Shown here in pieces: positions 1-5,852 of a stretch of DNA of 5,852 bases. Under the pieces are notes generated by a model that was not told the origin of the DNA, ran no database searches, and saw only the letters and a list, made by a program, of their open reading frames with translations. Source of the DNA: Flavobacteriales bacterium (GTDB lineage Bacteria > Bacteroidota > Bacteroidia > Flavobacteriales > BACL11); contig DUAL01000117.1 in assembly GCA_012960835.1 (NCBI GenBank), forward strand, positions 1 through 5,852. The letters are read 5' to 3'. The translations under genes and the position numbers were made by a program. Within the stretch, counting starts at the first letter, position 1. Each line of letters starts with the position of its first letter.

Positions 1-1244
1 GCTATGGCTATGCCCCAATTCAAACGCCAGCAATGGAGAATATTGGGACCCTAACAGGTAAATATGGTGATGAAGGTGATCGTTTAATTTTTAAAGTTTT
101 AAACTCTGGAGACTATCTTTCTAAAGCAGATCTTAATGATAGTACTACTTCAAAATCTTTAACAAAACAGATTTCAGAAAAAGCATTACGTTTTGATTTA
201 ACAGTTCCTTTTGCTCGTTTTGTAGTACAAAATCGTAATGAAATTACTTTCCCCTTTAAGCGCTATCAAATGCAAAATGTTTGGCGTGCTGATAGACCAC
301 AGAAAGGAAGGTATCGTGAGTTTTATCAATGTGATGCTGACGTGATTGGGACTGACTCTTTATTATGTGAAGTTGAGTTAGTTCAACTTTATGATGATGT
401 TTGCTCACAGCTTAAAATACCTAATGTAGACATTTGTATTAATAATCGAAAAGTGTTGAGCGGAATGGTTGAGTTGATGGGCGCAACAGATTTGTTTGAA
501 GATGTTGTAATTACACTTGACAAATTAAGTGCTATAGGCTTAGAGAAAGTTAAAGAGGAATTGCTTACAAAAGGAGTTAAATCTGAATCACTTTCAATTT
601 TAAATACTTTCTTAAACACTAAAAACATTTCTGATTTATCATCACTTTTAGCCCAATCAGAAGTAGGCAATAAAGGATTAGAAGAATTACAATTTGTAAT
701 TAATAATATAACAGATTTAGGATTGCAATCAGCTAGTTTAGTTTTTGATATTACCCTAGCAAGAGGTCTTAATTATTATACAGGCTGTATTTTGGAAGTA
801 AAAGCAAATGATGTTAGCATTGGCTCGATAGGTGGTGGTGGAAGGTATGATGATTTGACCTCAATATTCGGTTTAAAGGATGTATCAGGAGTGGGTATCT
901 CTTTTGGAATTGATAGAATCTATATTGTTATGGAAGAACTTGGCTTGTTTCCAACAAATATTGATGTGAGTACGAAAGTAATGTTTGCTAATTTTGGAGA
1001 GCAGGAGGCAGCTTTTTGTATGCCACTGTTAAAGCAATTGCGTGCAGTTGGGATTAGTTCAGAATTATATCCTAAGAAAGCAAAAATGAAAAAGCAAATG
1101 ACTTATGCCAACAATAAAGGGGTTCAGTTTGTAATTATGGTGGGTGAGGACGAAATGGAATCGGGAATATTATCGGTTAAAAATATGGAAAGTGGTGAGC
1201 AAAGTAATTTGAACATTACAGATTTAATAAAAGAATTATCATAG
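1..1244 (+). CDS. hisS: Histidyl-tRNA synthetase, class II (5'-truncated by window edge)
   Basis: Cytoplasmic enzyme that attaches histidine to tRNA-His using ATP. The reading frame is open from base 3 (first residues YGYAPIQTPAMEN, class II motif 1 region), so the ATG at 33 is an internal Met and the true start lies left of the window. About 413 residues are visible; I infer roughly 40 are missing, from a usual family length near 450-460. Counting the first full codon as 1, the catalytic core shows ALRFDLTVPFAR (about 61-72), motif 2 RADRPQKGRYREFYQCDADV (about 95-114), the histidine-binding LARGLNYYTG loop (about 252-261), GGGGRYDD (about 277-284) and motif 3 GVGISFGIDR (about 296-305). The last 95 or so residues form the anticodon-binding domain, containing the conserved SSELYP and ANNKGVQFVIMVGEDE segments. 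No frameshift or missing catalytic motif is seen. Its stop abuts the hutH start, so the two are probably co-transcribed. Confidence 0.97.
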   Translation, partial: YGYAPIQTPAMENIGTLTGKYGDEGDRLIFKVLNSGDYLSKADLNDSTTSKSLTKQISEKALRFDLTVPFARFVVQNRNEITFPFKRYQMQNVWRADRPQKGRYREFYQCDADVIGTDSLLCEVELVQLYDDVCSQLKIPNVDICINNRKVLSGMVELMGATDLFEDVVITLDKLSAIGLEKVKEELLTKGVKSESLSILNTFLNTKNISDLSSLLAQSEVGNKGLEELQFVINNITDLGLQSASLVFDITLARGLNYYTGCILEVKANDVSIGSIGGGGRYDDLTSIFGLKDVSGVGISFGIDRIYIVMEELGLFPTNIDVSTKVMFANFGEQEAAFCMPLLKQLRAVGISSELYPKKAKMKKQMTYANNKGVQFVIMVGEDEMESGILSVKNMESGEQSNLNITDLIKELS

Positions 1245-2744
1245 ATGAGTACTTATAAAGTAGGAGAACAAATGCTAAGCCTTTCAGTTATTGCTGAAAT
1301 TATTGCAGAGGATAAGCAATTAGCGTTAGGTGAAAAAGCAAAACAAAAAATACAAGATTGTCGTGATTATTTGGATAAGAAGATGGAGCAATCTGACTCT
1401 CCAATTTATGGGATAAATACTGGTTTTGGTTCACTTTGTAATCATAAAATTTCTAAAAAGGAATTGGGAAAATTACAAAAGAATCTAGTACTTTCTCATG
1501 CTTGTGGAACAGGGGATGAGGTGCCAAATGAGGTTGTAAAGATTATGCTTTTATTAAAAGTACAATCCTTGTCTTATGGACATTCAGGGGTGCAACTCAA
1601 AACAGTGGAGCTCCTTATTGAAATGTTCAATAAAAACATTCTTCCAGTAGTATTTCAACAAGGAAGTTTAGGGGCAAGTGGTGATTTAGCACCATTAGCA
1701 CATTTATCATTACCGCTTTTAGGGGAGGGAGAAGTGTATTTTGAAGGCAAAAAGAAAAAATCAAAATCGGTATTAAAGGGCTTGAATTGGAGCCCTATTG
1801 AGTTGCAATCTAAGGAAGGTTTGGCAATGCTGAACGGCACACAATTTATGGGCGCTTATGGAGTTTGGAGTTTACTAAAATCTCAGAAATTATCCTACAT
1901 GGCAGATATGATAGGAAGCATTTCCTTAGAAGCATTTGATGGTAGAAGCGAGTGTTTTGATGTTTTACTTCATCAAGTTCGCCCACACAAAGGACAATTA
2001 AAATCAGCAGCAAATATTCGTGAATTTTTGAAGGGTAGTGAAATTCAAAAAGGGGAGAAGGAGCATGTGCAAGATCCTTATTCTTTCAGATGTATGCCAC
2101 AAGTGCATGGTGCAAGCAAAGATGTGATTATCCATGTAAAAAGTATATTTACTACAGAAATAAATTCAGTAACGGATAACCCAATTATTTTCATAGCAGA
2201 GGATAAAGTAATCTCTGGAGGGAATTTCCACGGACAACCACTTGCAATGGCAATGGATTATTTGGCAATAACCCTTTCAGAATTAGGATCTATTTCAGAA
2301 AGAAGAACATATCAATTGATCTCAGGATTGAGAGGATTACCAGAATTTTTAGTTGCAGATCCTGGGCTTAATTCAGGGATGATGATTCCGCAATATACAG
2401 CAGCAAGTATTGCGAGTCAAAACAAGCAATTGTGTACGCCTGCTTCTGTGGATTCTATTGTTTCATCAAACGGACAAGAGGACCATGTAAGTATGGGGGC
2501 GAATGCTGCTACAAAACTATACAGAGTAGTGGAAAATACTGAGCGTATTTTAGCGATTGAACTCTTAAATGCTACTCAGGCAATTGCTTTCCGTAATGCA
2601 AAATCTTCTGATTTTATTGAAGGTATTTTGGATATCTACAGAGATAAAGTTGCTTTTTTAAGTACAGATAGATTACTGCATGATGATATTGAAAAATCAA
2701 TAGGTTTTTTACAAGGACTTGCGGTTGATACTGAGCTGCTTTAA
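1245..2744 (+). CDS. hutH: Histidine ammonia-lyase (histidase)
   Basis: Deaminates L-histidine to urocanate and ammonia, the first step of histidine degradation, in the cytoplasm. Complete at 499 residues, close to the usual 500-510. The Ala144-Ser145-Gly146 triad inside GSLGASGDLAPLAH would cyclise to the MIO prosthetic group. Other active-site positions known from the Pseudomonas enzyme are present: Tyr55 in YGINTGFG, His85, Asn197 in LNGTQ, Tyr279 and Arg282 in QDPYSFRC, Phe328 in GGNFHGQP and Glu412 in QEDHVSMG. This set favours histidase over a phenylalanine or tyrosine lyase or an aminomutase, although the family is shared. The start at 1245 is chosen because residues 1-20 align in spacing with histidase N-termini; it has no clear ribosome-binding site. 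An in-frame Met10 (1272) does have one (see the separate entry). The gene begins at the base after the hisS stop, and hutU, hutI and hutG are absent from the window, so the remaining pathway must be encoded elsewhere. Confidence 0.95.
   Translation: MSTYKVGEQMLSLSVIAEIIAEDKQLALGEKAKQKIQDCRDYLDKKMEQSDSPIYGINTGFGSLCNHKISKKELGKLQKNLVLSHACGTGDEVPNEVVKIMLLLKVQSLSYGHSGVQLKTVELLIEMFNKNILPVVFQQGSLGASGDLAPLAHLSLPLLGEGEVYFEGKKKKSKSVLKGLNWSPIELQSKEGLAMLNGTQFMGAYGVWSLLKSQKLSYMADMIGSISLEAFDGRSECFDVLLHQVRPHKGQLKSAANIREFLKGSEIQKGEKEHVQDPYSFRCMPQVHGASKDVIIHVKSIFTTEINSVTDNPIIFIAEDKVISGGNFHGQPLAMAMDYLAITLSELGSISERRTYQLISGLRGLPEFLVADPGLNSGMMIPQYTAASIASQNKQLCTPASVDSIVSSNGQEDHVSMGANAATKLYRVVENTERILAIELLNATQAIAFRNAKSSDFIEGILDIYRDKVAFLSTDRLLHDDIEKSIGFLQGLAVDTELL
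1262..1274 (+). promoter_or_regulatory. Shine-Dalgarno-like AGGAG before in-frame Met10 of hutH
   Basis: AGGAG at 1262-1266 lies 5 bases before an in-frame ATG at 1272-1274, which is a good ribosome-binding geometry, whereas the ATG at 1245 has none. Starting at 1272 would remove 9 residues (MSTYKVGEQ) and leave all catalytic residues intact. Bacteroidota genes often lack Shine-Dalgarno sequences, and the bases also encode a plausible histidase N-terminus (VGEQ), so this is more likely coincidental or a secondary start. Confidence 0.2.
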
Positions 2745-2755
2745 AGCCTAATTAG
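2738..2755. other. Two adjacent perfect palindromes over convergent stop codons
   Basis: GCTTTAAAGC (2738-2747) covers the hutH stop TAA, and CTAATTAG (2748-2755) begins with the complement of the DUF4159-gene stop TAG. They sit back to back, and only 3 bases separate the two stop codons. The palindromes lack loops and a following U-tract, so they are weak as terminators; no better terminator for either gene is visible here. Short AT-rich palindromes like these can occur by chance. Confidence 0.3.
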
Positions 2756-3395
2756 TAAAAACATACTCCAATATATTAGCGCCCATTTGTAGAGCTTTTA
2801 ATCGGATGAATTCACTATCGTTATGGACCTCTGCATCTTCCCAACCATCACCAATATCACTTTCATGCGTGTAAAGGAGTACTAATCTTCCGTCCTTAAT
2901 AATACCAAATGCTTGTGCGGGGCTAGCATCATGCTCATGAATTTTAGGCAAACCATTTTTGAACTCATATTTCCCATGGAAAATAGGATGATTAGTTGGT
3001 AGCTCAACTAAATCTGCTTCTGGGAAAACCTTCTTTATTTCAGTACGCACAAAAGGATCCATTCCGTAATTATCATCTATATGCAGAAAGCCACCCCCTA
3101 ATAAATAGTTTCGTAAATTCTCTGCTTCACTGCTAGAAAAAACCACATTTCCATGCCCTGTCATGTGAAGGAAAGGGTAATTGAAAATATCGCTACTACC
3201 GACTTCTACAGTAGCTGGCTCTTTTTTAATGTTAGTTTCAATATTTTTATTGCTGAATGTAATTAGGTTGGGCAGGGCAGTGGGGTTGGCATACCAATCG
3301 CCACCACCATTGTATTTTAAAATAGCAATTTGATATGTGTTTTGCCCAAATGTGAATAGTGGTAGGAAAAGGAATATTAATAATATGTTCTTCAT
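2748..3395 (-). CDS. Secreted DUF4159 domain protein
   Basis: A 215-residue protein of the DUF4159 family, whose biochemical role I do not know. Residues 1-17 (MKNILLIFLFLPLFTFG) form a classical Sec signal peptide, with likely cleavage before Gln18, so the mature protein should be periplasmic or exported. The rest is one DUF4159 domain with recognisable conserved blocks: KYNGGGDWYANPTALPNL (27-44), DIFNYPFLHMTGHGNV (69-84), GGFLHIDDNYGMD (101-113), KIHEHD (151-156), ESDIGDGWEDAEVHND (178-193) and a C-terminal KALQMGANILEYVF. The alternating hydrophobic strands with GHG and GGFLHIDD turns recall the amidotransferase-like (flavodoxin-type) fold suggested for this family; that is inference. This is the short stand-alone form, not the long membrane-anchored form often found with MoxR/BatA genes. 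It is the last gene of the rsmE cluster, 11 bases after the lipoprotein gene, with no Shine-Dalgarno sequence. Confidence 0.88.
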   Translation of the reverse strand: MKNILLIFLFLPLFTFGQNTYQIAILKYNGGGDWYANPTALPNLITFSNKNIETNIKKEPATVEVGSSDIFNYPFLHMTGHGNVVFSSSEAENLRNYLLGGGFLHIDDNYGMDPFVRTEIKKVFPEADLVELPTNHPIFHGKYEFKNGLPKIHEHDASPAQAFGIIKDGRLVLLYTHESDIGDGWEDAEVHNDSEFIRLKALQMGANILEYVFTN

Positions 3396-3406
3396 TTAGG
3401 TAAGAT

Positions 3407-4066
3407 TTAACGAGTTTTGAATGTTAATGTATTATTAGATTCTCTAAAATAAAACACGCTGTCTTCTTGAATAATATTCTGATCACAAGGAATATATCCA
3501 AAATTCTCCAATCTTGTGGAATTTAGAATTAGTTGATTACCATTAAAAGATAGAATGGTATAAAAATGTTTTTGTTCAACAATATCATATCCAATGGGCC
3601 ATTGATCTGGAAAAAAAATAGAAAGTCCATCAGCTAATCCGATCGCAGAATTTGAACCTAATAAGTCTAGATATGATAGATATATTATATTACCTTGAAT
3701 TTTCCATTCCCATGTATTTGCGTATACTGGGCCGTCAATCATATGAAAAGACTCCCACAAGGTATTAGGTCTAGAAGTGTTAGTTGTTTCATATGCATCT
3801 GAAAAAACAGAGGTAACATCAAAATATCCATTAACTGTATCACTAGGTATAGTAATTTCAATTTCATTATGTGTAAAATGTTTATTATAGTATGTGTAAG
3901 CAGAGTTATTCCAGATTCTTGTTTCAAAATGCCCGTAATCCATTCTTCTTTCAGAATTTATTAATCTCCAATCTAAATCATTAATTCCAGGTTCTACTAC
4001 TTCTTCTTTTTTACAAGAATTAAAAAGTAAAGGAATATAAATCGTAAATAAAAGTATTTTTCTCAT
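3407..4066 (-). CDS. Putative surface-exposed lipoprotein of unknown function
   Basis: I do not recognise this 219-residue protein as a named family. The N-terminus MRKILLFTIYIPLLFNSC is a lipoprotein (type II) signal peptide with lipidated Cys18. The next residues, Lys-Lys-Glu-Glu, fit the Cys-X-Lys-(Asp/Glu)2 surface-export signal described for Bacteroidota lipoproteins, so display on the outer face of the outer membrane is likely. The mature part has no membrane segment and is rich in Trp, Tyr and Asn. Short beta-like runs such as NTWEWKIQGNIIYLSYLD (117-134) and HFYTILSFNGNQLILNST (167-184) faintly resemble the strand pattern of lipocalin-like lipoproteins; this is low-confidence inference. 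A hand count of bases 3421-4020 gives about 30% GC, below sampled flanks (about 40% in the DUF4159 gene, about 34% in rsmE), suggesting a lineage-specific or later-inserted gene. It starts 4 bases after the rsmE stop; AGGA overlapping that stop may act as a ribosome-binding site, consistent with translational coupling. Confidence 0.8.
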   Translation of the reverse strand: MRKILLFTIYIPLLFNSCKKEEVVEPGINDLDWRLINSERRMDYGHFETRIWNNSAYTYYNKHFTHNEIEITIPSDTVNGYFDVTSVFSDAYETTNTSRPNTLWESFHMIDGPVYANTWEWKIQGNIIYLSYLDLLGSNSAIGLADGLSIFFPDQWPIGYDIVEQKHFYTILSFNGNQLILNSTRLENFGYIPCDQNIIQEDSVFYFRESNNTLTFKTR

Positions 4067-4070
4067 AATC

Positions 4071-4763
4071 CTAATTTTTAATATTTACAGTGTGCACAGC
4101 CACTAGCCCTGCTGTTTCTGTGCGCAATCTAGTTTTCCCCAAACTTACTGCTTTAAATTGTTTTTGCAAAGCCAGGTCAATTTCTTTTTGGCTAAAATCT
4201 CCCTCAGGGCCAATTAAGATTAAGGTTTTTTCTGTTTTATTTACTGATTTTAGATCTAATTTCTCACCATCATCACGATGGGCAATATACTTAGAGCCAT
4301 CAACATTGCTTTTCAAAAAGTCAGTTAAAGAAATGGCTTCATTAAGTTTTGGTAAATGGTATTTTAAAGATTGCTTCATGGCCGAGAGTAAAATTCGATT
4401 TCCTCTTTCAGTTTTTATTACTTTCCTTTCAGAACGGCTGCAAATAATAGGAGTAATTTCATCAATACCTATTTCAGTAGCTTTTTCCAAAAACCACTCA
4501 AATCTATCCATATTCTTGGTAGGAGCAATAGCAATGTGCAAATGGTAGTTGTGTTGTTTTTCTTTTTGGTCGCTACTTACAATTTTCAGTCTACACTTTC
4601 TGCTATCTGCAAGAGTTATTTCTGCTTTGTAAAACCCTCCATTTCCATCCGTAAAATTTAAAATATCACCTTCCTTTTTTCTGAGTACTTTAGTAGCGTG
4701 CTTGCTTTCTTCAGCACTCAGTATTATTTCATCTTTAGGATTTTCTAAATAGAATAGTTGCAT
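4071..4763 (-). CDS. rsmE: 16S rRNA (uracil-1498-N3)-methyltransferase RsmE
   Basis: SAM-dependent SPOUT-class enzyme that methylates N3 of U1498 in 16S rRNA of the 30S subunit. Complete at 230 residues, normal for the family (about 230-245). Residues 1-70 form the PUA-like RNA-binding domain with the conserved HATKVLRKKEGD (22-33). Residues 75-228 are the trefoil-knot methyltransferase domain: APTKNMDRFEWFLEKATEIG (80-99), SRSERKVIKTERGNR (109-123), the cofactor-loop motif LIGPEGDFS (183-191) and the knot signature LGKTRLRTETAGL (208-220). The segment MKQSLKYHLPKL replaces the EQSGR...P version seen in proteobacteria, as I would expect in Bacteroidota. The start at 4763 is the only Met before the conserved N-terminal block. 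It is first in a three-gene cluster with the lipoprotein and DUF4159 genes. Its ATG lies just past the pckA terminator, leaving almost no room for an untranslated leader. Confidence 0.95.
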   Translation of the reverse strand: MQLFYLENPKDEIILSAEESKHATKVLRKKEGDILNFTDGNGGFYKAEITLADSRKCRLKIVSSDQKEKQHNYHLHIAIAPTKNMDRFEWFLEKATEIGIDEITPIICSRSERKVIKTERGNRILLSAMKQSLKYHLPKLNEAISLTDFLKSNVDGSKYIAHRDDGEKLDLKSVNKTEKTLILIGPEGDFSQKEIDLALQKQFKAVSLGKTRLRTETAGLVAVHTVNIKN

Positions 4764-4767
4764 GAGT

Positions 4768-4796
4768 CAAAAATAAAAAAAGGGCTCGAATACGAA
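4768..4796 (-). promoter_or_regulatory. Candidate Bacteroidota-type promoter for rsmE
   Basis: On the minus strand TATTTTTG (4775-4768) matches the Bacteroidota -7 consensus TAnnTTTG exactly. A weak -33-like TTCG (4796-4793) lies 17 bases upstream; the consensus is TTTG or TTG at 17-23 bases. Only 4 bases separate the -7 element from the rsmE ATG, so transcription would begin at or next to the start codon, giving a leaderless message. The -7 element overlaps the U-tract of the pckA terminator, so its T-richness may be incidental. Confidence 0.4.
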
Positions 4797-4803
4797 CCCT
4801 TTT
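4771..4803 (-). terminator. Intrinsic terminator downstream of pckA
   Basis: Read on the minus strand, AAAAGGGTTCG (4803-4793), a 4-base loop TATT (4792-4789) and CGAGCCCTTTT (4788-4778) form an 11-bp stem with one G-U pair, followed by a T-rich run (to 4771). It begins 23 bases after the pckA stop codon (4827-4829) and ends 7 bases before the rsmE ATG. The geometry is that of a strong Rho-independent terminator for pckA. The A-run flanking the other side could give weak activity in the opposite direction, but no plus-strand gene ends here. Confidence 0.88.
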
Positions 4804-4826
4804 CTAAAATTTATATTTCTTAAGAA

Positions 4827-5852
4827 TTAAACTCTAGTTGTTGCTCTGGGTGCTGATTCCATAATTTCAGTATTTGCATTGTCAGTAAATTTCTTAAAGT
4901 TTTTATTAAAAGCATCAGCTAGCTCATTTGCTTTTGCATCATAAGCCGACTTATCTTCCCAAGTATTTTTAGGGCTTAAAATCTCTGATGGTACATTAGG
5001 ACATCTTGTTGGCATTTGTAAACCAAACACTAGATGTTTAGTGTATTCAATCTCATCCATATCTCCATTTAGGATTGCCGTAATCATAGCTCTTGTATAT
5101 TTTAGCGATATTCTCTCACCAACTCCATATTCTCCTCCTGACCAACCTGTGTTTATTAACCAGACATTGACATTGTGTTCTTTCATTTTATTTCCTAACA
5201 TTTCAGCATATTTGGTAGGATGTAAAGGCATAAACGGAGCACCAAAACAAGCCGAAAATGTAGTTTGTGGCTCAGTAACACCAGCCTCAGTTCCAGCAAC
5301 TTTTGCAGTATAACCCGAAATAAAATGGTACATGGCCTGTCCTGTAGTTAATTTGGATACAGGAGGCAATACACCAAAAGCATCTGCCGTAAGGAAGAAT
5401 ATATTTTTAGGATTTTTTCCTAGTGATGGCTTTGCAATATTATCAATATGATAAATAGGATAACTTACTCTAGTGTTTTGAGTAATTGATCCATCTTCAT
5501 AGTTTGCTTCATTTGTTCCTTCAAAAAAGGAGATATTTTCCAATAATGCTCCTGGCTTTATGGCTGCAAAGATATCTGGTTCTTTTTCAGCAGAAAGATC
5601 AATACATTTTGCATAACAACCGCCTTCAAAATTAAATACTGTATCACCACTCCAACCATGCTCATCATCACCAATTAGATTTCTATTTGGGTCAGCAGAG
5701 AGTGTAGTTTTCCCTGTCCCAGATAATCCAAAGAAAACAGATGTATCGCCGTCTTTTCCAGTATTTGCACTACAATGCATAGCCAAAACATTTTTTTGAT
5801 ATGGCAGAATAAAGTTTAAAGCAGAGAAAATCCCTTTTTTGATTTCACCAGT
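4827..5852 (-). CDS. pckA: Phosphoenolpyruvate carboxykinase (ATP), N-terminus outside window
   Basis: Gluconeogenic cytoplasmic enzyme converting oxaloacetate and ATP to phosphoenolpyruvate, CO2 and ADP. The frame is open to the right edge of the window, so the TTG at 5784-5786 is an internal Leu, not a start. 341 residues are visible; alignment in memory with the E. coli enzyme suggests about 205 are missing from a usual 530-540. Counting from the edge: the metal-binding Lys6 in EIKKGIF and His26 in MHCSAN, the P-loop GLSGTGKTT (42-50), the metal/ATP motif IGDDEHGW (60-67, with Asp62-Asp63), the substrate-site Arg in NTRVSYP and the downstream conserved FLTADAFGVLPPVSKL and INTGWSGG segments. 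The P-loop plus IGDDEHGW marks the ATP-dependent rather than the GTP-dependent class. The C-terminus (ESAPRATTRV) is intact, and an intrinsic terminator follows 23 bases later. No internal defect is seen. Confidence 0.96.
   Translation of the reverse strand, partial: TGEIKKGIFSALNFILPYQKNVLAMHCSANTGKDGDTSVFFGLSGTGKTTLSADPNRNLIGDDEHGWSGDTVFNFEGGCYAKCIDLSAEKEPDIFAAIKPGALLENISFFEGTNEANYEDGSITQNTRVSYPIYHIDNIAKPSLGKNPKNIFFLTADAFGVLPPVSKLTTGQAMYHFISGYTAKVAGTEAGVTEPQTTFSACFGAPFMPLHPTKYAEMLGNKMKEHNVNVWLINTGWSGGEYGVGERISLKYTRAMITAILNGDMDEIEYTKHLVFGLQMPTRCPNVPSEILSPKNTWEDKSAYDAKANELADAFNKNFKKFTDNANTEIMESAPRATTRV

Noticed and set aside
33..35. ATG at 33 as the hisS start
   Set aside because: The frame is open to the window edge and encodes YGYAPIQTPA, conserved HisS sequence, just before this Met; the Met is internal (PAMEN).
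389..670. 93-codon open frame on the minus strand inside hisS
   Set aside because: It is antisense to HisS coding sequence, Ser/Leu-rich and low in complexity, as expected of a complementary-strand shadow.
989..996. TAATTTTG on the plus strand, matching TAnnTTTG, as a hutH promoter
   Set aside because: It encodes conserved-frame hisS residues about 250 bases before hutH, and no TTTG lies at the expected 17-23 base spacing; a chance match in AT-rich coding DNA.
1655..1840. 61-codon open frame on the minus strand inside hutH
   Set aside because: It lies opposite the MIO active-site region of HutH, whose constraint explains the open frame.
3396..3406. Possible separate promoter or terminator between the lipoprotein and DUF4159 genes
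   Set aside because: There are only 11 bases, with no hairpin and no TAnnTTTG element in the gap or the bases just upstream.
3739..3927. 62-codon minus-strand frame overlapping the lipoprotein gene
   Set aside because: It is a frame-shifted reading of the same strand inside a longer frame that has a proper lipoprotein signal; there is no independent start signal.
4090..4548. 152-codon open frame on the plus strand opposite rsmE
   Set aside because: It lies wholly antisense to a well-conserved RsmE coding sequence and its product resembles no known protein; treated as a shadow frame.
5041..5313. 90-codon open frame on the plus strand opposite pckA
   Set aside because: It is antisense to conserved pckA sequence and has no homology signature or ribosome-binding site.
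5784..5786. TTG on the minus strand as a pckA start
   Set aside because: The frame continues to the right edge with conserved PEP carboxykinase residues (EIKKGIFSALNF), so this is an internal Leu.

Overview
This window looks like ordinary chromosomal DNA from a low-GC member of the Bacteroidota. The evidence is the protein sequences (a Bacteroidota-type histidyl-tRNA synthetase, a secreted DUF4159 protein, an RsmE with the variant MKQSLKYHLP segment and an ATP-type PEP carboxykinase), the almost complete lack of Shine-Dalgarno sequences, a TAnnTTTG-type -7 promoter element, and a lipoprotein with a Bacteroidota surface-export signal. A cytophagalean or flavobacterial host is plausible, but I cannot fix the genus.

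Plus strand, 1-2744: the 3' nine-tenths of hisS (its start lies left of the window), followed with no gap by a complete hutH, histidine ammonia-lyase. The hisS stop TAG (1242-1244) abuts the hutH ATG (1245-1247). The enzyme that charges tRNA with histidine and the enzyme that destroys free histidine are therefore probably co-transcribed. No other hut gene is in the window.

Minus strand, 5852-2748, read right to left: the C-terminal two-thirds of pckA (its start lies right of the window), a strong intrinsic terminator, then a tight three-gene cluster: rsmE (16S rRNA m3U1498 methyltransferase), an unrecognised lipoprotein, and a secreted DUF4159 protein. The spacers inside the cluster are 4 and 11 bases. 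A candidate promoter for rsmE is embedded in the U-tract of the pckA terminator, which would give a nearly leaderless mRNA. The plus and minus blocks converge at 2742-2750 with 3 bases between their stop codons.

Almost all of the window is coding; the only intergenic stretch of any size is 4764-4826 (63 bases), which holds the terminator and candidate promoter. I saw no RNA genes, insertion sequences, CRISPR arrays, attachment sites or long repeats. No clearly novel system is visible. The least explained element is the AT-rich lipoprotein gene (3407-4066) lying between rsmE and the DUF4159 gene; the most unusual arrangements are the hisS-hutH junction and the terminator/promoter overlap.
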